Positions 25,702 to 35,192 of a stretch of DNA of 64,000 nt are shown here, piece after piece. Source of the DNA: Saprospiraceae bacterium (GTDB taxonomy: Bacteria > Bacteroidota > Bacteroidia > Chitinophagales > Saprospiraceae); NCBI GenBank assembly GCA_020629715.1, contig JAHDCU010000008.1, positions 124,001 through 188,000 on the forward strand, given 5' to 3'. The stretch's first letter is position 1, and the number at the start of each line of letters is the position of its first letter. A program made the translations under genes and the position numbers. Below the pieces are notes generated by a model. The model was given only the letters and a program-made list of their open reading frames with translations. It was not told the DNA's origin and made no database searches.

Positions 25702-25974
25702 TTACTCATGCCACTTAAGATTACGCAGATAGCGCTTTTCATTAATATTCCAAGAGCGATAACCATCCCATATGCCGATTGCTGAACATATTATAGCGTA
25801 TCTTAGAAATGTATTCAATGTCAATGGTCTCAAAAATACCTCTATCGCTATAAGTAATAGTAATAGGTAAGATGCTGTAGATTTTGCTTTTTTTGCTATA
25901 AATACAAGTCTCTCTTTTCTTCTCTCTTCTTTCCAATACAAATAATGCTGATATTCTTGTGTAACCCTTTTCAT
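25702..25974 (-). CDS. Small hypothetical membrane protein
   Basis: Unrecognised 90-residue basic protein. A charged N-terminus (WKEERRKERLVFIAKKAK) is followed by one to two hydrophobic segments at about 33-50 and 58-70. It lies 30 bases upstream of the YcxB-like gene on the same strand, probably in one transcript. An overlapping open frame at 25742-25993 is a less likely alternative because it lacks a matching membrane profile. Confidence 0.55.
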   Translation of the reverse strand: MKRVTQEYQHYLYWKEERRKERLVFIAKKAKSTASYLLLLLIAIEVFLRPLTLNTFLRYAIICSAIGIWDGYRSWNINEKRYLRNLKWHE

Positions 25975-26026
25975 AGCAGTAAGATAGCGACACCGAATAT
26001 GAAATTCCAGTGTCGCTTAATATAAT

Positions 26027-26641
26027 TTACTTACTAAATAGGTTGCCTAGTATTTTCATACCCATGCTTGCTACCTCATCCATAGCAGATCCATCACCAT
26101 CTCTATCTAAAATTTTGGTAATTAGATTGTTGTTTTGATTTTGCTGAGTGTATTGTCTTTGGCTTTGACCCAAGAAATCCATTAAAGAACTGGCACCCAT
26201 GTTATTTTGCTTCTTTTGTTGGCCCAATACTCCTAATGCAACAGGAGCAAGTTTCATAAGCATGTTCATAGCACCGCTACGATTGACTCCTGATCCTTTG
26301 GAGATCATTTCTACGACATTGAAGATGTTGTCACCTAGCAAGTGAGAAAGTATACCAAAACCATCTGCCGATTTGCTGTTGGCTACTTGACCACTTCCTG
26401 TGACTAGGTCCATTACACTTCCCAGTATACCACCGTCATGGTCTCTCTCCAATGCATTATTCAGAGCTTGAGCACCTTGAGGAGAAGATGCATTTTTAGC
26501 TACTGCATTCATTAAAGTCTGCATGACCATATTGGCTGCTACATTGGTTTGTTTTTTATCGGCTCCACCGATTTGAGAAGTAAGTGCATCTATTACTCCG
26601 CTAGAAAGTTGACCTTGGAGAAGGTCCATTAAGTTTGTCAT
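26027..26641 (-). CDS. DUF937 (YidB-like) protein
   Basis: A 204-residue protein, rich in Gly, Asn, Gln and Met. The MDLLQGQLSSGVIDALTSQIGG start and the GILSHLLGDN segment are typical of DUF937, a family of unknown function that includes YidB. No signal peptide or catalytic motif is seen. The conserved GILGSVMDLVTGSG and later VASMGMKILGNLF helices suggest a helical oligomer. It is preceded by about 215 bases without a gene. Confidence 0.85.
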   Translation of the reverse strand: MTNLMDLLQGQLSSGVIDALTSQIGGADKKQTNVAANMVMQTLMNAVAKNASSPQGAQALNNALERDHDGGILGSVMDLVTGSGQVANSKSADGFGILSHLLGDNIFNVVEMISKGSGVNRSGAMNMLMKLAPVALGVLGQQKKQNNMGASSLMDFLGQSQRQYTQQNQNNNLITKILDRDGDGSAMDEVASMGMKILGNLFSK

Positions 26642-26856
26642 GTTGTTTTAAGTTTTTTAACAATGATTGATTGCTGTCTGAAACCCTTGCTCCACCAATC
26701 ATTAAGATAAAATCAATCCTTGGCAATACAAAATGGTTTAGACTCATTAGTATCAATACAGATTTATAGTTGAAAATTCCGTTTTGATAAAAATATTAGC
26801 ATGAAAATTGTAATGTATTAATAATCTATTGATTATAAGTTAAATATAAATACTAT

Positions 26857-27783
26857 ATGTTATTAAGTAACAGGATTGTAATGTTAGTAAGTTCTTTGCT
26901 CTTATGTTCTTTTTCCTTGATTGGACGGACTTATGGGAGCAAGCTTGCTGATCATTATATTTCTACATATAAGGAGATTGCTATTTCTGAAATGCATAGA
27001 TCCGGTATCCCTGCTTCTATTAAGTTGGCTCAGGGTTTATTGGAGTCGGACTGGGGTAGAAGTGACCTAGCTACTATAGCAAATAATCACTTTGGTATCA
27101 AATGCGGATCTCAATGGACAGGGAAAGTATTTGCCAAAGAGGATGACGATCGAGATAGCAAAGGTAATCTCATTATGAGTTGTTTCCGAGCATATGATGA
27201 TCCATTTGAATCATACATAGCACATACTGATTTTTTGATGGACAGTAGAAAAGCATATCGTTATGGATTTTTATTCGAATACGATCATACAGATTATAGA
27301 AAATGGGCCAAAGGACTATTGAAAGCTGGCTATGCTACCGATAAGAAATACCCCAAAAAACTAATACAAATCATTGAGCAGTATGAGTTATTTTTATTTG
27401 ATCAAAGTGGTGAGCTCGAACGAGATTTATATGCTGTAAGTAATCATGTAGACAAGAGAGATGAGGTAGTTACTAATGCTAACACTTCTAAGAAAGAGAT
27501 TAGAAAGTTTTCTAAAAAGAAAAGTTACGACCATAAGCATACCATTGATGAAAAAGAGGGTTTGTTTGACATTGCGCTTCAATATGATGTGGCATTCGAG
27601 GCTTTAGAAAAGGAAAATAACCTTGATCATGATAATGACTTAATAGCGGGTAGAACGATCTCTTTGGATAGAGCCAAGCGAAATAGTAAAAAACCTAAAC
27701 TTAGAAAAAGAAAGAAAAAATCTCATGAATTAAGGGATCCTAAGTTTTTGTTTGGACCTGATTGGGCTAAGCCTAAGCGTTAA
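26857..27783 (+). CDS. Exported glucosaminidase (FlgJ-like) with LysM-like tail
   Basis: A 308-residue peptidoglycan hydrolase. A signal peptide is followed by a glucosaminidase domain (residues ~32-190) with IPASIKLAQGLLESDWGRS containing the catalytic glutamate (LAQGLLES) and NNHFGIKC. The tail is very basic and includes a degenerate LysM-like segment (EGLFDIALQYDV...ENNLDHDNDLIAGRTI, given here in parts). It cleaves between GlcNAc and MurNAc in the wall. Likely role is cell-wall remodelling; flagellar genes are absent. Confidence 0.88.
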   Translation: MLLSNRIVMLVSSLLLCSFSLIGRTYGSKLADHYISTYKEIAISEMHRSGIPASIKLAQGLLESDWGRSDLATIANNHFGIKCGSQWTGKVFAKEDDDRDSKGNLIMSCFRAYDDPFESYIAHTDFLMDSRKAYRYGFLFEYDHTDYRKWAKGLLKAGYATDKKYPKKLIQIIEQYELFLFDQSGELERDLYAVSNHVDKRDEVVTNANTSKKEIRKFSKKKSYDHKHTIDEKEGLFDIALQYDVAFEALEKENNLDHDNDLIAGRTISLDRAKRNSKKPKLRKRKKKSHELRDPKFLFGPDWAKPKR

Positions 27784-27825
27784 GATATCGTTTTGTATTT
27801 TGTATTGATTTAAAACTGATAGAGC

Positions 27826-28527
27826 ATGCATTTAAGGTATTTAGTTTGTAATCTAGTGATGTTTTTAACCTTCTCCATGTCGGGCCAGAGCCTTTGGTTT
27901 GGCCCAAAGTTGGGACCTACGGTATCTTTTCAACAGTGGAATAACATCGAACAGGATGCTCTATTCACATATCATGGAGCTTTTTTTATTGAGACTTTTG
28001 ATGAAGAATCTCCCAGTAGTCTATATGCTCAGCTGGGATATCATACGCGAGGTAGCGCTATAAGAGTCAATGACTTTTTTTCAGGTTTTAATTCATCACA
28101 AGGATTTGAATTCAATAATGTGGCACTGATCTTAGGTGCAAAACGGAAGTTTAGCACGATGGGAAGTTTTGAAGCCTTCTATACGGTGGGCATCCGTGGA
28201 GAATATACGGTCAACACCAATTTGCAGGAATATGAAAGATTTGAAAGCTTCTTTTATCCAATGGATCAATTTGTCAATAAGGTCAATTATGGTTTAAGTT
28301 TCGGTGGTGGCTTGGAGTACCGATTATCAGAATTTATAGGAGGAAGTTTAGAGCTGACGATAAGTCCTGATCTTTCATTCCAATATCAATCTCCAGAAAT
28401 CGGAAATATAACTAATCCTTTTACGGGCAACGTAACGAATGTAGGAGAGAGGCAAATCCGAAACCTATCAGCTGAGATAAGTCTGGCAGTAAGGTTTTTA
28501 AGGAAAGTCATCTACGAAGATTACTAA
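27826..28527 (+). CDS. Outer-membrane beta-barrel protein (PorT-like)
   Basis: A 233-residue exported protein. The signal peptide ends at about SGQ, and the remainder alternates hydrophobic residues in ~10-residue strands (LWFGPKLGPTVSF, SSLYAQLGYHTRG, LSFGGGLEYRL, LSAEISLAVRFL). These fit an eight-stranded outer-membrane barrel of the PorT/OmpX type. It starts 42 bases after the glucosaminidase gene and may share its transcript. A link to T9SS assembly is only suggested by resemblance to PorT. Confidence 0.7.
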   Translation: MHLRYLVCNLVMFLTFSMSGQSLWFGPKLGPTVSFQQWNNIEQDALFTYHGAFFIETFDEESPSSLYAQLGYHTRGSAIRVNDFFSGFNSSQGFEFNNVALILGAKRKFSTMGSFEAFYTVGIRGEYTVNTNLQEYERFESFFYPMDQFVNKVNYGLSFGGGLEYRLSEFIGGSLELTISPDLSFQYQSPEIGNITNPFTGNVTNVGERQIRNLSAEISLAVRFLRKVIYEDY

Positions 28528-28738
28528 AAAAATACTCTCTCAAAACCACGAGCCTACATCTAGGATCAAACGAGGTCTTGAAAAAGTATCTTATCCGTAA
28601 GTAGAAACCATGAGCGATCCTCTACTTGAGATGTATTCGATTTGTGTTCATGAGACTAGCGGACTAATCTTCTCAATCGAATCTTGAAAAACCCGTGAAG
28701 AATCTACGAAACTTCACATTCCTAATGAGTATATTTTT

Positions 28739-28795
28739 AAAGTCTAAAGTCTAAAGTCTAAAGTCTAAAGTCTAAAGTCTAAAGTCTAAAGTCTA
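28739..28795. repeat. Heptanucleotide tandem repeat AAAGTCT x8
   Basis: Eight near-perfect copies of AAAGTCT run to 28795. On the minus strand the unit reads AGACTTT and supplies the TAG stop codon of the dockerin protein (28793-28795) in its first copy. The remaining copies then carry TAG in every frame. The 210 bases before it (28528-28738) hold no recognisable gene. Confidence 0.95.
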
Positions 28796-30106
28796 GTGTT
28801 GTATGACTATTTTCTGCGTCTGTATTATTCCCTCTTCTGATTCTAATTGGAGAAAGTAAATACCATTATTTAAATTGTCCACTAAGAGTTCTGTATTTCC
28901 GCTATGGCTTTTACTGAGCACCACTTTACCAAATTGATCGTATAACTTACTTTGCGATATACCTTCTGATACGCCAAATATTTGAAGTACATCATTGGTT
29001 GGATTTGGGAATACTCTCAATTCTGATGTAGATGTGATATACTTGAGATCTATAATTTCTTCCTCCAATTTTTGGTTTACCATGAGACTTGGAGTCGGTG
29101 CTTCTGTTAATTGTAACACATCTGATAGGTATGCGTCTTCGTTGGCCATAAAAGTTACGTAAAACAGGGTTTTATTTTTCTCTATTTCATTATTGTCAAC
29201 GTCCATCCAAGCTATACTAGTTTTACCTGATGCTGAAGCCTGGTTATGGATACTTTCGGGAGTGATAGTTAAAGCTGCAGATTCTATGCTAAGATCTGAG
29301 ATTTGAGTTTGATCAGAGTCGAGTGTTAGTTGCAAGCCATAGATAGCAAGATCTTCATTAGCGGATACAGCAATACTATAGGGGACTCCTGACTTTATTT
29401 TTTGATCTTCGATGGTAAGGTAAGTAGTTGATCTGTTTTCGACAACTTGATTATTTGATTGGAGTCCAGAGATTGCTGATCCGTTGATATCACCAATTTT
29501 TACAGCAGTACAGCCTACTACTGGGATGTCATAGTTAAAGTCTTCGATGACTTCATCTGCAAAGGCTATCCAGCTTACTTGATTAGGTAATTCATTGTAG
29601 ATGCCTAGGATCAGTCTTCTCATCTCTAGTAGATCTACTGCTGATATGCTACCATTATTATTGATATCAGCGGCTAACTTTTTATACTCACTATCAAAAG
29701 TGTTTATACCTAAAATATGACGCGTGATGAGGACCATATCAAGTGTAGAAACTCCATTGAGATAGTCTTGATTAGATGAAAAAGTGGTAGCATTTGACCA
29801 TAAGTTAAAGTCAATAGGGGCTTCTGAAATAAATATTTGTATAGAATTTATAGAATCACAAAGCACATCAGTCAGCTCAGGATAATCCCCTTGATTTTCG
29901 TCGGTACAATCATAGGTGGTATTACTGAGAGAGTTAAATAAATCCCATTCTATATTTACATGGTTATCAGATTCAGTTGCTACCAACAAGCCAATAGTTT
30001 GACCAATTACGGTGGAATCAGCAAGATTAATTGGATTCTGAGCCGCACTATGATTATGGAAAGCTAAGAGAGATATGGATAATATGATATTTATTATTGA
30101 TTTCAT
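28793..30106 (-). CDS. T9SS protein with dockerin-like and cohesin-like modules
   Basis: A 437-residue surface protein. A signal peptide ends in AAQ. Residues ~115-170 form a dockerin-like pair (YLNGVSTLDMVLI then RHILG, and DINNNGSISAVDLLEMRRL), the first loop being one residue short. Residues ~238-350 resemble a cohesin fold (YGLQLTLDSDQ, SIAWMDVDNN, KTLFYVTF). The last ~80 residues (ELRVFPNPTNDVLQIFG to the final strand) are a T9SS type A sorting domain. It lies 20 bases after the cohesin-repeat gene, so the two are likely co-transcribed. Confidence 0.85.
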   Translation of the reverse strand: MKSIINIILSISLLAFHNHSAAQNPINLADSTVIGQTIGLLVATESDNHVNIEWDLFNSLSNTTYDCTDENQGDYPELTDVLCDSINSIQIFISEAPIDFNLWSNATTFSSNQDYLNGVSTLDMVLITRHILGINTFDSEYKKLAADINNNGSISAVDLLEMRRLILGIYNELPNQVSWIAFADEVIEDFNYDIPVVGCTAVKIGDINGSAISGLQSNNQVVENRSTTYLTIEDQKIKSGVPYSIAVSANEDLAIYGLQLTLDSDQTQISDLSIESAALTITPESIHNQASASGKTSIAWMDVDNNEIEKNKTLFYVTFMANEDAYLSDVLQLTEAPTPSLMVNQKLEEEIIDLKYITSTSELRVFPNPTNDVLQIFGVSEGISQSKLYDQFGKVVLSKSHSGNTELLVDNLNNGIYFLQLESEEGIIQTQKIVIQH

Positions 30107-30125
30107 GATCTTTGTTTTTAAGTAT

Positions 30126-33100
30126 TTAAAGTACGATTAGCGTTCCGTAGGCAATAGCTTGGTTGCCGATCCTTACCTTATAGATGTACGTTCCAGTAGC
30201 AAGCCCTTCTCTTGTTATATTAAAGGTGGATGACCGTTGATTCATACGCTTGAGTAGTTGCCCTTGAGCACTGAAGATCTCTAACTGTTTAGGGACATTA
30301 CTTTGATCTTCCAGCTCAAGGGTAGCTTCATCTAGTATAGGGTTGGGGTATATTTTACTTGCAATTACGATGGTAGGATCATCAACAGAAAGCTGAACAT
30401 CCATGAAGTTAGTTCCGATAAGATGGAATGTTTCATTGGTAATGATAGGCTCGTTGAAATCAAAGTATATGCCTGCTTTATTGAATATTTCTTCACCATC
30501 TTCTAGATTAGGTTTTTGTTTGATGGAGTATGTTATGAACCCATGGCTTCCTGGCTCATTAGTAGTACTATCTACAAGCTTAATATTGTTGAATACAAAT
30601 CTGAGTTCTTGATTACGTAGTATCATTTCATAATCATGGCTTGCAGCTCCTACCTTCAGCGACCGTATGTCAAGATTACGAGATAGCGTATCTACGATTT
30701 CTACTTTAAATGCAGTATCTGTTCCTGTATTTTGAAATCTTATTTTAAACTCTAAATCTGTATTCTTTTTGATATAATGCTCGTCGCCATATCCTCTCGG
30801 AAATGCATTTTTATCATTAGGATCGTAGCTGCCGATATTTTCTTGGCAATCACTTGATATCCATGCATCATTGTCATCTTCAGGAAACATAAGCACATAT
30901 CCGAGGCTAAAGTCGCTGTCGTTGTCAGGATCACATCCTTCTATGACTGCAGTAGGATTAGATGCACCTGGATGACCATTGACTTGATTGACATTGACCC
31001 TAAAAGTAGCACCATCGGCGGCATAAGCAAACGATTCTTGCTCACCAGAAGGCAGGTTGATCTCTTGTTTATTAAACATCACATCATCTTCGATTACGAT
31101 AAATTCAGAAGGCATGATCATATCTCCAATTCCTACATTCTGTATATTAAATCGTACCGAATCATTATCGCACTCTCCACTTACTCTGAGGCTTGCTCCA
31201 TCATAGTTACTTCCAAGTTGTGAACAATCATTATTAGGGTATATGATAGCTTCGCTACAATGTGTTTGCCCCAATACTGATTCACATGAGACATTGACGA
31301 CTACTTTAATTTTTGCACAGGTAAAAGGTGCTACATCTCCAAGGTTGAAGGTATATCCGTTGGATCCCACTTCATAATCAGGATGATCTGTACTGATGAA
31401 ATCTAAATTTTCATCTAATATAAGCTCGATGTAGGCTTCCGCGGCAGTAGTGGTACCAGTATTACAATACTCAAGTACATAGGTATTATCAAAACATCTT
31501 CTGAGAAATGGTGTAGAAAGGCTTACATCCAATAAAGAACAAGACTCTACTGCGGTAGTATAAAAATCGATCTCATCGATATCACCATTTTGAGCCGTGA
31601 CACTGACTATATCATTTTCACAAAAGCTCCAGAGTTCATTTGGTGAAATGGCTGAAACCGTATAAGTGCCAGGTACTACAAGGGCTTGATAGTAACCTTC
31701 ATTATCAGTATTACTGTAAAAAGTATCTTGGGGCGCAGCAAATTGTACGATCCAATCTTGCATTGGAGTTTCCATTGGATCATCTGTACAGTTTGCATCT
31801 TCATCATACCTGATGTATCCAGAAAGTAATGCTCCCTCTGAAAGAAGTTCTACTTGATCGGAAACTAAGCAAATTTCGACCACTTGATTATTAATTATTT
31901 TGCTTATTTCTACAGGAATTGGGTTAGAGGTGATACTTACCTCTGAAGCGTTGTTTGAGCTAGAAGTAAAATTGATGGTAAATAGTGAACTACCATCGGC
32001 TATACTCAGACCTTGGACGGTATTATCTATCCATGCAAAATTGATAGTGCCTGGTGTATTACTGTTTATAGATGAGGGACCTACATTTAAAGCACCAGCT
32101 TCAATTGATTCAAATGTTAAATGGGTGTCATCGTATTCTATAGAAAATTGTAAAGAAGCAATGTCTTCAAAATTATACGTTTCAAAATCAATGGATAAAG
32201 AAGTAGATCCATTAGTACCCACAAGATCGATTATAAGACTGTCTACACAGTTTGAGGGATTGGTGCCAAGCACAACAGTATTAAAATCCATGCATAAATC
32301 TTCGTCTCTTGCATGCGCTGCACTATTGCCAAGATCTTGATTGGTAAAGCTTATAAGAGTTTGAGAATCTCCGGAATATTTTTCAAATTGTATCTGGAAT
32401 AAGCTAGTACCATTTGGGATACTTACAGATTCTTCGGTTGTTGACGCTTCCCAGTTAACAAATATCTTTCCATCTTGCTGATAAAGGCTGGTATTATCAA
32501 GCCCTAATAAACTATTGGTATTGATAAATTCTTCAAAGTTTAGAAGCGACTCATTATAATCAATCTCCAAAGTAAGAGAAGTGATACTATCAAATTCATT
32601 GACTTGTACATCAATAATAGTATGATTATCTGTTTCTATCAAGGATAGATTTACATCAAGACACGGAATAGGATCGTTGGAATCATTTCCGTTTCCTCCT
32701 CCTGTTGACGTGCAAAGATCTGGAATGCAAAGTACTTCACTTTGAGAATTTGCTATTTCAGCAGGAAATTGATCACTGGAGCAAATTTGAAAGTTAGGAT
32801 CATCGGACGAAATATTATCAAAATGTAATGTAAATAGTATAGTCTGATCTGCCAAAGTTGCCGGTGTCAATCCTGTATTATCAGTCCATACTACTCTTAT
32901 TTCTCCATTTGTAGGCTCATTGAAAGAGACTGCGGATAAGCCAGATAGTGCATAGTCGCTAGTAGAAGTAAAGTCAAGTACTGATGGATCGTAGTTCATC
33001 AAAAACTGCATGGAAGAGATATCTTCGAAGTCTTCTACTGTGATATCTATCGATGTAGTTGCGTTATCCGTATCCAATACAGCACTCAGATAGACTGTAT

Positions 33101-33620
33101 CTACACAGCTTCCATTTCCGTTTCCATTCCCTGATCCGCCACCCCCACTGTTGTTTCCTAGGTCGTTGATGCATAGTATATCATTATCAGCATTGGATAT
33201 TTCTGCCGGAAAACCACTAGTAGAACCTATGTTGATGTTAGGATCCTCACTACTAATTACATCAAAATATAAGGTAAAAATCTGACTCAACTCTGGCAAA
33301 GTCACTGGGTTGCTAGCAGTATTATCAATCCAGATTAGTCTTATTTCTCCATCGGTCACTTCTGCAAAAGATGCTGATGTCATACCAGGTAGGTTATAAT
33401 TGCCAGAAGACTGAAAGTCAACTACTGATGTATCATAGGATACTAAAAACTGCATGGACTGAATATTGGTAAATCCCGTTACAGCAATATCTACAGCCAT
33501 AGTATTACCAGTAGTCGTGTATGTCGAAAGTACTTGTATGGTATCTACACATGCGTTTTGTGCATGCATAGAGCTATTTAGCCATAAGAAAGCCATCAAG
33601 GCGATGATATATTTTTTCAT
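30126..33620 (-). CDS. T9SS protein with four cohesin-like repeats
   Basis: A 1164-residue surface protein. I chose ATG 33620 (MKKYIIALMAFLW) over a start eight codons upstream. After the signal peptide come four cohesin-like modules of ~130 residues (each with MQFLxxYD or similar and GEIRVVWTDN), joined by Gly/Asn-rich linkers. Next are a carboxypeptidase-regulatory-like domain (~602-690), DUF11-like and DUF7619-like modules (SYDPNDKNAFPRG near 930) and a type A sorting domain from ~1088. It resembles a scaffold that could bind dockerin-bearing partners. Confidence 0.85.
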   Translation of the reverse strand: MKKYIIALMAFLWLNSSMHAQNACVDTIQVLSTYTTTGNTMAVDIAVTGFTNIQSMQFLVSYDTSVVDFQSSGNYNLPGMTSASFAEVTDGEIRLIWIDNTASNPVTLPELSQIFTLYFDVISSEDPNINIGSTSGFPAEISNADNDILCINDLGNNSGGGGSGNGNGNGSCVDTVYLSAVLDTDNATTSIDITVEDFEDISSMQFLMNYDPSVLDFTSTSDYALSGLSAVSFNEPTNGEIRVVWTDNTGLTPATLADQTILFTLHFDNISSDDPNFQICSSDQFPAEIANSQSEVLCIPDLCTSTGGGNGNDSNDPIPCLDVNLSLIETDNHTIIDVQVNEFDSITSLTLEIDYNESLLNFEEFINTNSLLGLDNTSLYQQDGKIFVNWEASTTEESVSIPNGTSLFQIQFEKYSGDSQTLISFTNQDLGNSAAHARDEDLCMDFNTVVLGTNPSNCVDSLIIDLVGTNGSTSLSIDFETYNFEDIASLQFSIEYDDTHLTFESIEAGALNVGPSSINSNTPGTINFAWIDNTVQGLSIADGSSLFTINFTSSSNNASEVSITSNPIPVEISKIINNQVVEICLVSDQVELLSEGALLSGYIRYDEDANCTDDPMETPMQDWIVQFAAPQDTFYSNTDNEGYYQALVVPGTYTVSAISPNELWSFCENDIVSVTAQNGDIDEIDFYTTAVESCSLLDVSLSTPFLRRCFDNTYVLEYCNTGTTTAAEAYIELILDENLDFISTDHPDYEVGSNGYTFNLGDVAPFTCAKIKVVVNVSCESVLGQTHCSEAIIYPNNDCSQLGSNYDGASLRVSGECDNDSVRFNIQNVGIGDMIMPSEFIVIEDDVMFNKQEINLPSGEQESFAYAADGATFRVNVNQVNGHPGASNPTAVIEGCDPDNDSDFSLGYVLMFPEDDNDAWISSDCQENIGSYDPNDKNAFPRGYGDEHYIKKNTDLEFKIRFQNTGTDTAFKVEIVDTLSRNLDIRSLKVGAASHDYEMILRNQELRFVFNNIKLVDSTTNEPGSHGFITYSIKQKPNLEDGEEIFNKAGIYFDFNEPIITNETFHLIGTNFMDVQLSVDDPTIVIASKIYPNPILDEATLELEDQSNVPKQLEIFSAQGQLLKRMNQRSSTFNITREGLATGTYIYKVRIGNQAIAYGTLIVL

Positions 33621-33780
33621 AACAATTGGGTTAGATATGTTCATAACACAAATATGGGATGCTTTTTCTATGATAAATAATACATTTAATTAGTTTTGTA
33701 GAAGAAAGATGTATTAATTTAATTTTTTAATATATTGTATTTCAGTGTTTTATAATATTAGAGTGTAGATATTATTATAG

Positions 33781-35175
33781 ATGTTTGGTGAAACTTTTAT
33801 CGAAATATTGGATAAGTTAAGTCCAAAAGAGCAGGATAAATTGGAAAAACTGCTGAAATCTGAGTTTTTCACCATCAATAGTCGCGTCTTATTGTTGTTT
33901 GATATTCTAAAGGATAAGCATCTACAAATGATCCCAGATATTGATAAAGAAGGGATATTCAAAATCATTTATCCTCAGGAACAGTATCAGGATTCCAAGT
34001 TACGTTTACTGTTAAGTGATCTTTTGAAAGCAGTCGAACAATATATCACGATTAGTAAAGTGATAAACGATAAGGACTATTCTGAAATGGCTAGTCTTCG
34101 TTTTTACAAAAAGCATAATCTTTCTAAAAGTTATATCCATCGACTAAATAAGGTAGAACGAAGATTACAAAAGAGTAAGCGCAAAGATCAGAGTCACTTT
34201 GAGGCACTTATGGATTTTCAATTGGAGCAATATGAATTTTTATCGTCTCAAAAAAGAAATCAAGAACTTGCTTTTAAAGACATACATCAGACTATAGATA
34301 CGATTTATTACGGTAGGAAGCTAAGATGGTTGTGTCTTGCTCTATCTCATAAAATGGTGTATAACCAAGAGTATGATCTCCAAAATATTGAATTGATCTT
34401 AGAGAAATCAAAAGAATTGGCGCCAGATCATCCTATGATTGCAGTATATCTCAGCTGTCATGCAATGATTGTGCAAGACACTATCGTAGATTTTCAATTG
34501 TTTAGAGATACGCTGAGTGAATATATTAGTCATTTTGATAATGAAGAATTGAAAGGCCTATATCTACTGGGTATAAACTTTTGTATACGCCACCTCAATA
34601 AAGGCGAAAAGGATTTTGGTAAAATTGGCCTAGAACTATATGCTAGAGCCTTAGACAAAGGGGTATTACTGACTGATGGAAAGATCTCAAGATTTACTTA
34701 TCGAAATGTAGCTATGATGGCTATACGGGTAGGGGACTTACCTTGGGCTGAAGAATTTAGCGAAAGTTATAAATCAAAAATCGCCAAACAATATCAATTG
34801 AGTGCTTATCACTTCAATCTAGCGCTTATCCGATATCATGATCAGGATCATGACCAATCTCTAGATCATCTGCTTCATGTCAATTTTAAAGATCCTTTGA
34901 TCCAATTAGCATCAAAAACTCTTCAGTTGAAGTTATATTACGAGCTTAAAGAATGGAAGTTATTGGATAGCCATATAGATTCTATGCAAGTATATTTAGT
35001 CAGAAAAAAGATCCTTGGATATCATAAGCAGAATTACAAAAATATCATCGGATTAGTCAAGCAAATACAACGATCTAATCAGTATGATACTAAAAGTCAA
35101 GCTAAATTAAGGACCAAGATTGAAGATGCTAATCCGCTGACTGAGAGAAAATGGTTACTAGGGTTGGTTAGTTAG
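33781..35175 (+). CDS. Large helical protein of unknown function
   Basis: Unrecognised 464-residue protein with no signal peptide or membrane segment. It is almost fully helical, with TPR-like spacing in the C-terminal half (YHFNLALIRYHDQDHDQSLDHLL). The N-terminal ~60 residues (FIEILDKLSPKEQDKLEKLLKS) resemble a small compact domain. It is a stand-alone gene divergent from the cohesin protein and convergent with a glycosyltransferase. A cytoplasmic scaffold role is only a guess. Confidence 0.65.
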   Translation: MFGETFIEILDKLSPKEQDKLEKLLKSEFFTINSRVLLLFDILKDKHLQMIPDIDKEGIFKIIYPQEQYQDSKLRLLLSDLLKAVEQYITISKVINDKDYSEMASLRFYKKHNLSKSYIHRLNKVERRLQKSKRKDQSHFEALMDFQLEQYEFLSSQKRNQELAFKDIHQTIDTIYYGRKLRWLCLALSHKMVYNQEYDLQNIELILEKSKELAPDHPMIAVYLSCHAMIVQDTIVDFQLFRDTLSEYISHFDNEELKGLYLLGINFCIRHLNKGEKDFGKIGLELYARALDKGVLLTDGKISRFTYRNVAMMAIRVGDLPWAEEFSESYKSKIAKQYQLSAYHFNLALIRYHDQDHDQSLDHLLHVNFKDPLIQLASKTLQLKLYYELKEWKLLDSHIDSMQVYLVRKKILGYHKQNYKNIIGLVKQIQRSNQYDTKSQAKLRTKIEDANPLTERKWLLGLVS

Positions 35176-35192
35176 AAGCCTTTAGTCTAAGA

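Noticed and set aside
25742-25993. Alternative minus-strand ORF overlapping the 90-residue membrane protein
   Set aside because: The overlapping frame 25702-25974 has the better charge and hydrophobic pattern; both cannot be real with good likelihood.
28528-28738. Possible gene or RNA between the outer-membrane barrel gene and the heptamer array
   Set aside because: No open frame of useful length; the only hairpin (GTGAAG/CTTCAC, 28695-28717) is weak and lacks a T-run.
33750-33968. Minus-strand ORF opposite the 464-residue protein
   Set aside because: No family match and it overlaps a longer frame with plausible protein composition.
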